DNA of 64,000 nt. Source: Lachnospiraceae bacterium. GTDB lineage: Bacteria > Bacillota > Clostridia > Lachnospirales > Lachnospiraceae. The position numbers and the translations under genes were made by a program. The notes under the pieces were generated by a model. It saw only the letters and a program-made list of their open reading frames with translations. It was not told the DNA's origin and ran no database searches. Shown here piece by piece: positions 38,316 to 48,406 of the stretch. Every line of letters starts with the position of its first letter. Position 1 is the first letter of the stretch. The DNA lies in assembly GCA_910575005.1 (NCBI GenBank), contig CAJTCL010000009.1, positions 105,440 through 169,439 of the forward strand. Reading direction: 5' to 3'.

Positions 38316-41300
38316 CTATCCCAATAATTCCAGCAGCTCTTCTTTGGTAAATTTCACGCCCTCAAACCCTTCCTTTGACAAAAACTGCTCTGCGAGCTGG
38401 CTCTTTTTGTCCTGAAGCTTGAGAATATTTTCTTCAATCGTATCTTTGGCAATCAATTTATATACTGTCACTGGATTCTTCTGTCCGATGCGATGAGCCC
38501 GATCTGTGGCCTGATTCTGCACGGCCACATTCCACCACGGATCATAATGAATCACAATATCGGCTGCAGTCAAATTTAATCCTGTACCGCCGGCTTTTAA
38601 GGAAATGCAGAATACTGCCGCCTCCCCTGTCTGAAATTCCTCCACCAATTCCATACGGCGTTCCTTACTGGTGCTTCCAGTCAAGCTTAAAAATGTGATC
38701 TGTTCCTTTTGCATCTGCTCTTGCAGTCTTGAGAGCATTGTCGTAAACTGGGAAAACAACAATACTTTGTGACCACCCTCCAAGGCATTTTTGAGCAATT
38801 CTAAGCACATCACTATTTTGGCGGAACCATCTTGATAATCTTCGTACACCAATCCAGGATCACAGCAGATCTGGCGCAGTCTGGTCAGCTCAGATAGAAT
38901 CTGAATCTTTTGTGTGGCAAATTCTTCTTCTGTCTGTCCCTCCATGATCAGTTTTAAACGCTGTACGCGTGCCTGATAAAGCTTCTTTTGCCCCTGCTCC
39001 ATCTCTGCAAATACCGCTTCTTCCATTTTATCTGGCAAATCTTTGAGCACATCCTTCTTCAGCCTGCGCAGCACAAAAGGACGTATCATTTTCTGCAGGC
39101 GCTCTGCAGGTTCCCTTTCTTTATTGCTGACAATCGGAATCTCCAATTCCTCCCGAAACCGTTTATATGGATAGAGAAACCCTGGCATCAGATAATCAAA
39201 AATACTCCATAGCTCGCTGAGACGGTTTTCAATCGGCGTTCCTGTCAGCGCCACTTTAAAATCTGCCTGAATTTCTTTGACAGCCCTTGCCGCCTTAGTA
39301 TTGTGATTTTTAATATACTGCGCCTCATCAATTATCTGATAACCAAATTGGCAGTTCTCATAATAAGCAAGATCGCGGCGCAATAATTCATAGGATGTAA
39401 TCAATATCTCTTCCTGTCTGGCATTGTGAATGAGCGCCTGACGCTGCGCGGCTGAGCCTGTAACCGTAACTGCGCTAAGCTGCGGCGCAAAGCGCTCAAT
39501 CTCATTTTTCCAGTTATAGACCAGAGAAGAAGGACAGACAATCAATGCAAAATAATCGTGACCATACCCTTCTTCTGCCTCAGACAGCAAAAATGCAATG
39601 ACCTGCAGCGTCTTTCCCAGCCCCATATCATCCGCCAGTATACCGCCAAAGCCATTGGTCTTCAACGTTTTCAGCCACAGAAAACCCTGGGTTTGATATT
39701 CTCTAAGCACTCGTTCTAAGGACAGCGGCAGCTCAAAATCATTGTCTTCCACTGTTTTCATATTTCTGATCAGAGCGCGAAAATCCTTATTTTTACTGGC
39801 ATGGATTCCGCTTTGTTCGCGCAGCTCCCCATCCAGATATAAAGCGCGATATTTGGGAAGATGAATCTTTCCTTTCGCCAGTTCTCTAGAAGAAACACCT
39901 GTCCCCTCTTGAATGCGTGAGAGCACTCTCAGACCGTCTTCCTCCAGGCTTAGGAAATCTCCATTTTTCATCCGAAAAAATCTGCGCTTCTGCTTATAGG
40001 CAGATAATATCTCTACCAGCTCCGACATAGGCATTTCTTCACTATCAACCGTCAACTCCAACAAATCTCCTTTTAGTGAAATCCCCACAGAAACCATCGG
40101 CGCAGCTTTCAACTGGATGTTTTTTAAAGCATCACTGACATAGACACCGCCCACCTGAGACAATACTTCCATCCCCTGTGTGAGAAGCAGATACAATTTC
40201 TCTTCATTCTCTGAGATAATCATTTGCTTTTTCTCTGTGTCAATATCCTCAAACCACACTTTAACTTGCTCGGTCTTCTTCAACTCCTCCAATTCATCAC
40301 GGTTGTCCAATATTTTGGGATGATCACAGACATTAAATTTCTTGTCTCCATATATGGCAAATAGTTCACAAGTTACAGTCTGTTCCTGCGGTGTATCGAG
40401 ATACAACTCATACTCTGGTTTGGGCGGCAGATATTCCTTTTCCTGAAATTGTTTTCTGTTTACTTGATAATAGCGTTCCAGCACAGGCAGCAATTCTCTG
40501 CAAAATGCAGGCAGTTCCGTCTTTGCCACAAAGAAATCATCATATTTATATTGTTCTAGATATTCCAAAAACGGCTGTAACTCCCGAAATGATTCCATCG
40601 GCATCCGAAACAGACAATCATCTTTACACAGATAGGCATAATCTCTGCCACAAAGATAAGGCAAAACTTGTTTTTCAATCAACGCGCCATCCTCTGTACC
40701 GCAAATTGTCAATTCCAATGGACATTCCTGTTCTGATAGACGAAGCATCTTTCTAGGCTCATAGTCCATATTAATTTCAAATTCCCGATTGCCAAGCGCT
40801 TGGAAAAAACTGTCTGTATTGCCGACATGAAGATGGATATAACGCCCTTTACTATAATCATAATAAAACCTCTGCCCTCTGTCTGGAACTGCCTCTTCCT
40901 GCAAGACAAACTCCACCAAAGGCTGACTCTCCTCGGTAAATGCCTCCAAGGTATGATAAAATTTCAATTCCTTCCCATAGGAGACAAGCTCTCCCCGATT
41001 CATAGCATCCGCAAATGTATGAGTATTTTTTAACACATATTTTCGTTTGCTTCCAATCCTGAAATCTACATTTACCTGACCATATGACATATGCAGTTCC
41101 GGTATGAGCTCTATGGTTCCCTTGATCTGATTCTGCTGCACATTCAGACGTTCCTTCTGTTTATAGGTATTGATCAGCTTAGAAACGCCAGAGCTGCTGC
41201 TGCGGGCAGGTATCACTCCCCGACTGATCGAGGACTCCATAGCAAGCTGCGCTTCGCCCCGCTCTTTTAGGTAATGCAATAACAAAGCGACACAATGTTT

Positions 41301-41567
41301 ACAGATGCCTTGATAGGAAAAATATGCCGGACAACTGCAGAATATCTCCTCAATCCATGACTCTTCCTCACAAACATCGACTTCCACATCATACACATAA
41401 GCCCCGCTTCCCTGCACTTGCGCCTCAATCTGCACTACCTCCACGCCATCTACATCAATATTGTGCTTATGCATATGTATGATAGAATCTTCTTTCAAAA
41501 GCTGTTCCCCTCTGCTATACACCTTGCTGCTATCACACATCCTTTTAATCTGATCTTTTTGTATCAT
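38316..41567 (-). CDS. SWIM/SNF2-family DNA helicase
   Basis: 1083 residues. Seen: an N-terminal SWIM zinc finger (CSCPAYFSYQGICKHCVALL), a long bacterial SNF2-associated region, then the Snf2 ATPase: ADDMGLGKTLQ (Walker A), DEAQYIKN (motif II), LTGTPIENRL (motif III), and a C-terminal helicase domain with LTGSTSKERR, SLKAGGTGLNLTAAD and ATDRAHRIGQ (motif VI). Known: SNF2 proteins use ATP to translocate on duplex DNA; bacterial RapA-like and SWIM members act in transcription recycling or repair, sometimes in defence islands. No defence partner is beside it. Confidence 0.95.
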   Translation of the reverse strand: MIQKDQIKRMCDSSKVYSRGEQLLKEDSIIHMHKHNIDVDGVEVVQIEAQVQGSGAYVYDVEVDVCEEESWIEEIFCSCPAYFSYQGICKHCVALLLHYLKERGEAQLAMESSISRGVIPARSSSSGVSKLINTYKQKERLNVQQNQIKGTIELIPELHMSYGQVNVDFRIGSKRKYVLKNTHTFADAMNRGELVSYGKELKFYHTLEAFTEESQPLVEFVLQEEAVPDRGQRFYYDYSKGRYIHLHVGNTDSFFQALGNREFEINMDYEPRKMLRLSEQECPLELTICGTEDGALIEKQVLPYLCGRDYAYLCKDDCLFRMPMESFRELQPFLEYLEQYKYDDFFVAKTELPAFCRELLPVLERYYQVNRKQFQEKEYLPPKPEYELYLDTPQEQTVTCELFAIYGDKKFNVCDHPKILDNRDELEELKKTEQVKVWFEDIDTEKKQMIISENEEKLYLLLTQGMEVLSQVGGVYVSDALKNIQLKAAPMVSVGISLKGDLLELTVDSEEMPMSELVEILSAYKQKRRFFRMKNGDFLSLEEDGLRVLSRIQEGTGVSSRELAKGKIHLPKYRALYLDGELREQSGIHASKNKDFRALIRNMKTVEDNDFELPLSLERVLREYQTQGFLWLKTLKTNGFGGILADDMGLGKTLQVIAFLLSEAEEGYGHDYFALIVCPSSLVYNWKNEIERFAPQLSAVTVTGSAAQRQALIHNARQEEILITSYELLRRDLAYYENCQFGYQIIDEAQYIKNHNTKAARAVKEIQADFKVALTGTPIENRLSELWSIFDYLMPGFLYPYKRFREELEIPIVSNKEREPAERLQKMIRPFVLRRLKKDVLKDLPDKMEEAVFAEMEQGQKKLYQARVQRLKLIMEGQTEEEFATQKIQILSELTRLRQICCDPGLVYEDYQDGSAKIVMCLELLKNALEGGHKVLLFSQFTTMLSRLQEQMQKEQITFLSLTGSTSKERRMELVEEFQTGEAAVFCISLKAGGTGLNLTAADIVIHYDPWWNVAVQNQATDRAHRIGQKNPVTVYKLIAKDTIEENILKLQDKKSQLAEQFLSKEGFEGVKFTKEELLELLG

Positions 41568-41690
41568 CTAGTTTCCCCTTTCCCAGCCTTTTTATATTTC
41601 CATGTTTTTTTATTTTTCCTATGCATTTTTTGCTAAAAGAGATATACTACTATAGTAACATAAATGACAGCTTATAAAGAGGACATGATT

Positions 41691-42650
41691 ATGCCAGGAT
41701 TTACAACACATTACCTGTTTGGACAAAACACCTACAAACAACTAAAAAAGAGTTCTTTAAAAAAGATCATTCAAGCGAACCACGCCGCTTATCATTTAGG
41801 GCTTCAGGGACCCGATCTATTTTTTTATTTTTTTCCTTCTTATACGATCCATGCCAATAATATTGGCTCTGTGGCGCACACAGAAAATACTGGAAAATTT
41901 TTATTTTATCTATTAAGAAGCCGTCAATTGTTCGCAGATCACAGAAAACAACAAATTGCAGAAGCCTATATCGCTGGATTTCTGGGGCATTACACCTTAG
42001 ATACCCATTGTCATCCTTATGTTTACTGGAAGACAGACTTTCAAGAAAAAAATAACCGTTATCACGGCCGCCATATAGGTCTGGAGGTTGATATTGACAC
42101 CGAACTGCTGCAATTTTACAAGCACTGCCTGCCATCCGCTTTTCGACAAGACACTACCATTCATCTTACCCACTTACAGGTTCGCACCATTGCTGCCATT
42201 TTACATTTTGTCTATCGAAAAACTTACCCAGAACTGGGAATTTTATACTCCACAATGTATATCTCTATTCGTTCCATCCAATTAGGAACCAAATGGCTGT
42301 GGGATCCATCTGGCAGAAAAAAACGGCTTCTGGGCAGACTGGAAAGACTGATTTTGGGATATCCGCTGTTATCAACCTTGATTCCCAGCGACACCGAACA
42401 TTTATATCTAGATCCATTAAATATTTTACACAGACCTTGGCACAATCCCTGGGATCTGTCACAAACCTCCAATGACTCCTTTTTTGATCTGATGGAAAAA
42501 GCTCAGACCAGTTATCTGGAACTTTTGTCAGTTTTTAACCAACTAATATGTCAATCCCCTGCACACGCTAATACACAGACTAAGGCTTTTCTAAGAAAAT
42601 TGGGCAACCGCTCCTATCACAGCGGCTTAGATTCCAGAATTCCCAGCTAA
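41691..42650 (+). CDS. zinc-dependent phospholipase C-like protein
   Basis: About 319 residues from the ATG at 41691 (GAGGA eight bases upstream). Seen: MPGFTTHYLFG, HLGLQGPDLFFYF and GHYTLDTHCHPYVYW with the clustered histidines and aspartates of the zinc-PLC family; GLEVDIDTELL follows. Known: this domain occurs in many Firmicutes proteins annotated as zinc-dependent phospholipase C, but most are uncharacterised and this one lacks a signal peptide, so it is probably cytoplasmic. It is divergent from the SNF2 gene and transcribed alone. Confidence 0.75.
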   Translation: MPGFTTHYLFGQNTYKQLKKSSLKKIIQANHAAYHLGLQGPDLFFYFFPSYTIHANNIGSVAHTENTGKFLFYLLRSRQLFADHRKQQIAEAYIAGFLGHYTLDTHCHPYVYWKTDFQEKNNRYHGRHIGLEVDIDTELLQFYKHCLPSAFRQDTTIHLTHLQVRTIAAILHFVYRKTYPELGILYSTMYISIRSIQLGTKWLWDPSGRKKRLLGRLERLILGYPLLSTLIPSDTEHLYLDPLNILHRPWHNPWDLSQTSNDSFFDLMEKAQTSYLELLSVFNQLICQSPAHANTQTKAFLRKLGNRSYHSGLDSRIPS

Positions 42651-43583
42651 GAATTCCTCAATTTGTCCTAAAATGATTTGCATCAGCCTTGTTCTGGCCT
42701 CCACACTTGCCCAGGCGATATGCGGCGTAATCAAAAGCTTGTCGCTGTCCTTCATCTTCCGCAGAGGATTTTCTGCGCTCATTGGCTCCATACAGAGCAC
42801 ATCCAGGCCTGCGGCTCTAATCTGTCCTTGCTTGAGGGCATCGTAAAGCGCCTGTTCACAGACGATCGGCCCTCTGCCCAGGTTTAAGAAAATTGCAGAT
42901 TTTTTCATCTTGGAAAACGCTGCTTGGTTCATGAGGTTTTCTGTCTCTGGAGTCAATGGGGCATGGACTGACACAATATCGGAACATTTTAGAAGCTCCT
43001 CAAAAGATACCTGCTGATATGCTGGCTGATGATTCTTTCCTGTTGTGGAATAATAAATAACATTACATCCAAAGAGCTTTGCAATCTCTGCCACCCTTTG
43101 GCCAATCGCCCCCATGCCGATAATTCCCCAAGTCATACCGCTGATCTCTGAAAATTTGCGGTCAAAATGCGTAAACATCCGATCTTCCACATATTTTTCT
43201 GATTTCACGTAATCATCATAATATGGAAGATGCTCAAGCAAATAGAACAACATTGCAAATGTATGCTGCGCCACAGATTCGGTGGAATATCCGGCTACAT
43301 TGCGCCAGGCTATGCCGCGCCTGTCCAGATATTCTTTATCGAGATTGTTTGTTCCAGTTGCCGTGACACACACTAATTTAAGCCTCTTTGCATCTCCAAT
43401 CGTCTGTTCATTGACTGGAACTTTATTGAGTACCAAGATATCTGCATCCCTGGACCGTTCCGCGGCTTCCTTGGGTGTAGAAAAATCATATTTTACCACC
43501 TCGCCCAATTTCTCATAATCGGAGAGATCCATATCTTCTCCAATTGTTTTCACATCCAAAAATACAATCTTCATCCCTTTCAT
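42627..43583 (-). CDS. D-2-hydroxyacid dehydrogenase
   Basis: About 319 residues from the ATG at 43583, eight bases after GGAGG; the open frame upstream starts in TTG inside that site. Seen: the NAD-binding GIIGMGAIGQRVAEIAKLFG, the substrate arginine region LGRGPIVCEQAL, and the catalytic ITPHIAWAS histidine. Known: the family interconverts 2-keto and D-2-hydroxy acids (glycerate, lactate, hydroxyisocaproate). A -10 box TATAAT (top 43613-43618) lies 30 bases upstream. It converges on the zinc-PLC-like gene with 24 bases of overlap. Confidence 0.9.
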   Translation of the reverse strand: MKGMKIVFLDVKTIGEDMDLSDYEKLGEVVKYDFSTPKEAAERSRDADILVLNKVPVNEQTIGDAKRLKLVCVTATGTNNLDKEYLDRRGIAWRNVAGYSTESVAQHTFAMLFYLLEHLPYYDDYVKSEKYVEDRMFTHFDRKFSEISGMTWGIIGMGAIGQRVAEIAKLFGCNVIYYSTTGKNHQPAYQQVSFEELLKCSDIVSVHAPLTPETENLMNQAAFSKMKKSAIFLNLGRGPIVCEQALYDALKQGQIRAAGLDVLCMEPMSAENPLRKMKDSDKLLITPHIAWASVEARTRLMQIILGQIEEFLAGNSGI

Positions 43584-43619
43584 CCTTTCCTCCAATTTTG
43601 TTTTGTCCTATGATTATAC

Positions 43620-43876
43620 TCCTTTTATTATCAAGAAATCTTTTCCCACAATTCTTTTCTCAGAAAGTAAATTTTATCTCAAAGTCCTTCTGTTGGAAGG
43701 CAATCTCTTTCCCACAATTCTTTTCTGACAAAGTAAGCTCTTTCTATTCACTATTCTCTGGAAAAGCAAACGCTATCTAATAGCCCTTTTCTGGAAAAGT
43801 AAATGTTATCTTACAGCTCTTGTCCAAAAAAATAACCTCTTTCCCATCGTCCTTTTCCAAAAAAATAATCTCAATC
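43620..43876 (-). repeat. 33-nt minisatellite crossing the phosphatase stop codon
   Basis: About eight degenerate units of 33 bases cover the last codons of the phosphatase gene and 150 bases beyond it. A 19-base core is identical at 43642-43660 and 43708-43726 (66 bases apart). Read in the phosphatase frame, every unit is 11 codons with no frameshift: DGKEVIFLDKS, CKITFTFPEKG, Y(stop)IAFAFPENS, E(stop)KELTLSEKN, CGKEIAFQQKD, FEIKFTF(stop)EKN, CGKRFLDNKR. Three stops (TAG, TAG, TGA) now interrupt it. Inferred: a formerly longer repeat tail cut by nonsense changes, or expansion of a 3'-terminal coding unit. Confidence 0.75.
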
Positions 43877-44415
43877 TGATATCCACAGCCATTCTTTACC
43901 TGATACTCAAAATATTCTCTTTTGGGCACTGCCCAATGCTCCATAATTGCCATAATGGTTCCCCCATGAAGCACAAAACCTAAGGTCTGCCAGTTCTGCT
44001 CCCTGGACTGCCAAAGACAATTCAAAAATGCCTGACAGCAGCGCTGCTTAAAATCCTGTGGCTGTTCCCCTCCTGGAAAGGCAGTCTTTCCGCCGCTGTC
44101 AATAAAACGCTGATAATCTGGATTTCCATTTAATTCCTGATAATTGTGATATTCAAATGCTCCAAAATCCATCTCCCGAAAATCTGGGATAATCTCTAGT
44201 TCCTGCAGGACATCCTGATCTTGAAACAAGGCACGCGCGCTCTGTAGGCAGCGCAGATAAGGACTGCTAAAAATATGATCCATCTGCGGCAGGCGTCTGC
44301 CAAACTTCTCTAATTTTGTCAATTCCTCCGGCAGCACAGATTCCTCTGTGCTGCCCACATAACGCCCCTCCCGATTGCCCTTGGTAGCGCCATGACGAAT
44401 TAGGAAACATTTCAT
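43777..44415 (-). CDS. histidine phosphatase (phosphoglycerate mutase-like)
   Basis: 212 residues from the ATG at 44415, with GAGGCG upstream. Seen: FLIRHGATKGNREGRYVG (RHG catalytic motif), FSSPYLRCLQSA, REMDFGAFE and FVLHGGTIMA with the second histidine. Known: broad-specificity phosphatases, including cobalamin alpha-ribazole phosphatase CobC. The last 30 residues are 11-residue repeats that continue in frame beyond the stop codon. It follows sbcC closely (sbcC stop at 44427) and ends a four-gene operon. Confidence 0.9.
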   Translation of the reverse strand: MKCFLIRHGATKGNREGRYVGSTEESVLPEELTKLEKFGRRLPQMDHIFSSPYLRCLQSARALFQDQDVLQELEIIPDFREMDFGAFEYHNYQELNGNPDYQRFIDSGGKTAFPGGEQPQDFKQRCCQAFLNCLWQSREQNWQTLGFVLHGGTIMAIMEHWAVPKREYFEYQVKNGCGYQIEIIFLEKDDGKEVIFLDKSCKITFTFPEKGY

Positions 44416-44426
44416 GTGTATTCGCC

Positions 44427-47252
44427 TCAACTCTCTAGTACCCAGCGAGCGTGACTGCCCTTATCACTCTTACTGATTACCAGTTTACGGTCCATCTGTT
44501 CTTTTAATTCTGTCACATGAGAGATAATGCCCACCAACTTGGTGTCGCCAGCCATTTCATTGAGAATACCAATTGCCCGCTGCCTGGCTTCCTCATCCAG
44601 AGAGCCAAACCCTTCGTCAATAAACATTGTGTCTAAATGTACTTTTCCGGCATTTTTCTGAATCACATCTGCCATGCCAAGCGCCATTGCCAGGGCTGCC
44701 AGAAAGGATTCGCCGCCAGATAATGTCTTTACATCACGCACCTGATCTGTCACCAGATCATAGACATCCAGATCAAGGCCTACTTCTCCCTGTCTGCCCA
44801 GTTGCTCTAACTCCCGACATTGCAGAAGAAATTGTTCCCCATTCATTTTTATCAATCGGCGATTGGCCTCTGCCACCATATATTTGAAATACCGACGCTG
44901 TACATAAGTCTGTAAATCCATGCGCACATGCTGCGCCAGATTTCCATTTGCTGTGCGATCCAAGTTTCCCATCAACTCATATTGTCCTTTTAGACGTTCC
45001 CGCTCCAGGTATTGTTGCGTCAGATTGCGTTTCGCCTCCGTGTTTCTATCTATTTGACTGATCAATCTGCGCCTTTCCTGTTCTAAAAACTGCGCTTTCT
45101 GCTCAAGTTTCCCTGCTTGTGCCATAAGTTCTGGCATCTCTGGCGGTTCCTTGTCCTGAAGCTGTTGTTCTAACGCTGTGCGATTCTTAATCTGTTCACT
45201 TAATGTTCCCTGATTTTGCGCTATATTCTGTCTTAACTTTTGTAAGTTCTGCTCCAAATTAGTTCTTTGGGTTTCCAGCGCCTGTTTTTCTTTCTCTTCT
45301 CTGACAAGCTGTGTCTGCAGCTCTTTTTCTGTTGGGAAGGGAAGTTCCGCCTGTAATAACTGCAGTGCCTGCTGTGCTTTCTCAACAGCAAGTATCGCCT
45401 GAGACTGAATTTCTTTCTGCTGTTCTTGCTGCTCCTTTAACTTGGCATGACTGTTTTTACACTGTTTTAACGTTTCTTTCTGTTGTTCTAGCTGTACAGC
45501 TTTCTGTTTTAACTGCTCTAATTTTTGTCTTGTCTCTTGGTATTCCTCTTTCGAGGCTGCCCAAGCAGGCTCTATGTTCTCTATCTGAAACTCTTCCCCA
45601 AACAGCCTCTGTCCATCACGAAAAAGCAAAACCTTTTGCTGTTCACAGTGCTCCTGAATTTTTTGAAACTGCTCGCGATATTTTTCCAGATCACTATTTG
45701 CCCGCTCCCGTCTCTGCTTTGCCTGTTCTACCTGCTGCTTGGTGACGGCTTCCCTGGAAAGCTCTGCCTTCTTTGGATGCTCCAGGGAACCACAGACAGG
45801 GCAAGGCTGTCCCACTTGCAGATCTTGTGCCAACAATCCTGCCTGTTCTTCCACGAAGGCGCGGTACAGTTCATCATGTGCTCTGCTCTTCTCCTGATAA
45901 TCATTGGAAAAGTTTTGCAGCTTCTTCTGTCCCTTTTTCTGCTCTGCTTGTGCCTGCTGCCAATTTTGATTTGTCCTAGCCATCTCCTCTAACATCTTCT
46001 TGCGGTCTGCGAGTTCTTTTTCTTTCTGTAACAGCTCTGGAAGTTGTTGTGTCTCTTCTGCCAAACACTGATTGTCTGTCTCCAACTGCTCGATGTTTTC
46101 CTCTGCTTTGGCAATCTGTCTGGTAAGCTTCTTTACAGACTCTACGGTTGTCTGTCTCTGCGCATTCGCCTGCTGTAAAACTTTTTGCTGCTCTTTTATC
46201 TTGGCATATTTGGGCAGCAAATTTTTCAGAGCTGCAATATGCTCCGATAACTTCGGAAGCTGCGTCTCAAAACGTTGTCTTAAAGTCTCAGCTTCTTCTT
46301 GCTTTTGCTGCTCTTCTTTCCTAAGCTGTTCCAGCTCTTTTTGCCTCTGTTCAATTAAAACATCTGCTTGTTGCGCCTCCGCAAAGAGACGACTGATCTC
46401 CTGCGCCTGTCTGAGCTGAAAATGATTCTCCTGCTGCTGCTTTTGCAGATTTTCTGCCTGTTGTCTCAACTGCTTTTCCCGTTCTTGCTGCTCCTCAAGA
46501 ATCTGCCCTATGACATCCAATATCTGCCCAGGATTTGTCTCCAATAATCCCTTACTCTCCTCCCAAACCACTGCACATGGACTGTCTGCCTGACACTGCA
46601 CCCCCTCGATCTCATGCAGACACAATTTGCGATTATCTTCCAGCTGTCCATAGAGTGATTTGCTCATCTCCCGCAAATGCTGCTGCAGCTTTGCATAGAT
46701 CCCCGTATCAAAAATCCGCGCAAAAATCTCTTTTCGATCTTTGGAAGCAGCATGAAGAAGACGGATAAATTCTCCCTGAGCAATCATGGCCACTTGCGTA
46801 AATTGCTCCTTTGAGACGCCCAAAATCTCTATAATTTTCTCATTGATCTCTCGGATCCTACCTGGAAACTCCTTTCCATCCGGCAGAATCAAGGACACTG
46901 CCGCCCCTTCCGTGGTATATGTAAGCTCTCCCGCCTTATTTCTGCGTTTGCTGGGACGGCTGTAACTGGGATTTCTGCGTACTTGATAGCGTTGCCCCTG
47001 ATAGGAAAACGTAAGCTCCACAAAGGTGGGCGTCTCTGGGCTTGCAAACTGGCTGCGCATCATAATGCCCTCCCGTCTGCCGCCGCTTGTCTGATCGTAA
47101 AGTGCATAAGTAATGGCGTCAAATATCGTTGTCTTGCCAGAGCCGGTATCTCCTGTAATCAGAAATACTCCTCTTTTTGCGCAGTCAAAATCAATCACTT
47201 CCTCACCAGCATAAGAACCAAAGGCAGACAGAATCAGTTTCATCGGTTTCAT
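44427..47252 (-). CDS. sbcC: exonuclease SbcCD, ATPase subunit SbcC
   Basis: 941 residues from the ATG at 47252, which overlaps the sbcD stop as ATGA and follows GGAG. Seen: Walker A ITGDTGSGKTT, two long Q/E/K-rich coiled-coil arms, a central zinc hook CPVCG (near residue 490), the ABC signature LSGGESFLAALAMALG, and Walker B MFIDEGFGSLD. Known: with SbcD it forms the bacterial Mre11-Rad50 complex that opens DNA hairpins and processes blocked double-strand ends. Confidence 0.97.
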   Translation of the reverse strand: MKPMKLILSAFGSYAGEEVIDFDCAKRGVFLITGDTGSGKTTIFDAITYALYDQTSGGRREGIMMRSQFASPETPTFVELTFSYQGQRYQVRRNPSYSRPSKRRNKAGELTYTTEGAAVSLILPDGKEFPGRIREINEKIIEILGVSKEQFTQVAMIAQGEFIRLLHAASKDRKEIFARIFDTGIYAKLQQHLREMSKSLYGQLEDNRKLCLHEIEGVQCQADSPCAVVWEESKGLLETNPGQILDVIGQILEEQQEREKQLRQQAENLQKQQQENHFQLRQAQEISRLFAEAQQADVLIEQRQKELEQLRKEEQQKQEEAETLRQRFETQLPKLSEHIAALKNLLPKYAKIKEQQKVLQQANAQRQTTVESVKKLTRQIAKAEENIEQLETDNQCLAEETQQLPELLQKEKELADRKKMLEEMARTNQNWQQAQAEQKKGQKKLQNFSNDYQEKSRAHDELYRAFVEEQAGLLAQDLQVGQPCPVCGSLEHPKKAELSREAVTKQQVEQAKQRRERANSDLEKYREQFQKIQEHCEQQKVLLFRDGQRLFGEEFQIENIEPAWAASKEEYQETRQKLEQLKQKAVQLEQQKETLKQCKNSHAKLKEQQEQQKEIQSQAILAVEKAQQALQLLQAELPFPTEKELQTQLVREEKEKQALETQRTNLEQNLQKLRQNIAQNQGTLSEQIKNRTALEQQLQDKEPPEMPELMAQAGKLEQKAQFLEQERRRLISQIDRNTEAKRNLTQQYLERERLKGQYELMGNLDRTANGNLAQHVRMDLQTYVQRRYFKYMVAEANRRLIKMNGEQFLLQCRELEQLGRQGEVGLDLDVYDLVTDQVRDVKTLSGGESFLAALAMALGMADVIQKNAGKVHLDTMFIDEGFGSLDEEARQRAIGILNEMAGDTKLVGIISHVTELKEQMDRKLVISKSDKGSHARWVLES

Positions 47253-48406
47253 GCTCCTTCTCCCTCCCATCGTTCCAAAATCCCACCAAGAAGCGCTTCC
47301 TCCTCAGGCGTCAGCGGTTGTCCCTGCATCTCTTGGTAAAAACTGCGAAATACATCCAGAGGATGCATGGAAATTTCCATCTCCTCCTGTTCACAAAACA
47401 AACTTCGCGTTCTTTCATTGTCAATCCGCAGTTCTAAAATATGGTCATAGACCTCCTCCAACTGTTCCTTGGGACGGTATGGCTCTTTCTCATCTGTCAG
47501 GGTAACACTGAGAAAATCATGACGATGATCTCTGTCAGCCCTGGCAATCACTTCTCTGAGAAGACCACGCTCTCTTCGCACCTCCTGAATAGGCACCAAC
47601 GGTATCGTATCAATCACTGGCTTGGTTCCTTTGGCTCCTATTGTCACCATAGTGATAGATTTTTTATGATGTTCTTCGCTGACCGAATATTTCAGCGGTG
47701 TCCCACAATAACGGATATAGGGAAATTTTACCATCTGCGCCCCGTGGATATGCCCCAAGGCCACATAGTCAAACTGTTCCACTACTGAAACATCCACATT
47801 GTCCAGCCCTCCTATCGTGAGCACAGACTGCTCTGAGTCACAGAGTTCTGGCGCCTGCCCGCTGTTGGTATAAAATTGATGGGATAAAAGCACATTGCGT
47901 CTGCTCTCGTCAATGTGTTCCCGCTTTAAAATCTCCTGGACAGCACTCTGATAATCCGTGACTGCCCCCTCCTCAAATAAATGCCGTACATATCCTGGCT
48001 TTACAAATGGCATCAGATAAAAATCCGCTTCTCCAAATTCATCCTTGAGCACAATTTTCTGCAGAGGTTCCTCTGATACCGAGGTTGAAACATAGATCTG
48101 ATGTTTTTTCAAAAAAGAACTGGCATAACTAAGGCGTTGCGCATTGTCGTGATTTCCAGCAATCACCAACACTGGAATATTGGGAGTAATTGCGGCCAAT
48201 TCCTGTAAAAATGTATCAAATATCGTATATGCTTCCCCTGACGGCACTGCACGGTCAAAAATATCTCCGCAGATCAAAATAGCGTCTGGGCAAAGCTCCT
48301 TGGCTCGCTCTGCAATCTGTGCTAACACCGCCTGTTGATTGTCTTTTAGACTATAAGAATGAAGCTGCTTTCCAATATGGAGATCAGAGAGATGAAAAAA
48401 TCTCAT
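47249..48406 (-). CDS. sbcD: exonuclease SbcCD, nuclease subunit SbcD
   Basis: 385 residues. Seen: the metallophosphoesterase motifs FFHLSDLHIGK, ICGDIFDRA, VIAGNHDNAQR and ALGHIHGAQ. Known: the Mn2+-dependent Mre11-type nuclease partner of SbcC. Its ATG overlaps the patatin stop by four bases (ATGA) and its stop overlaps sbcC by four bases, so translation is coupled through three genes. Confidence 0.97.
   Translation of the reverse strand: MRFFHLSDLHIGKQLHSYSLKDNQQAVLAQIAERAKELCPDAILICGDIFDRAVPSGEAYTIFDTFLQELAAITPNIPVLVIAGNHDNAQRLSYASSFLKKHQIYVSTSVSEEPLQKIVLKDEFGEADFYLMPFVKPGYVRHLFEEGAVTDYQSAVQEILKREHIDESRRNVLLSHQFYTNSGQAPELCDSEQSVLTIGGLDNVDVSVVEQFDYVALGHIHGAQMVKFPYIRYCGTPLKYSVSEEHHKKSITMVTIGAKGTKPVIDTIPLVPIQEVRRERGLLREVIARADRDHRHDFLSVTLTDEKEPYRPKEQLEEVYDHILELRIDNERTRSLFCEQEEMEISMHPLDVFRSFYQEMQGQPLTPEEEALLGGILERWEGEGA

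Noticed and set aside
38316..41567. SNF2 helicase as part of a DISARM-type defence system
   Set aside because: None of the partner genes (DUF1998 protein, methyltransferase, PLD) is adjacent; the R-M pair is 26 kb away.
43620..43876. CRISPR-like array at the 33-base repeats
   Set aside because: Units are contiguous with no spacers, degenerate, and in frame with the phosphatase; no cas genes are in the window.
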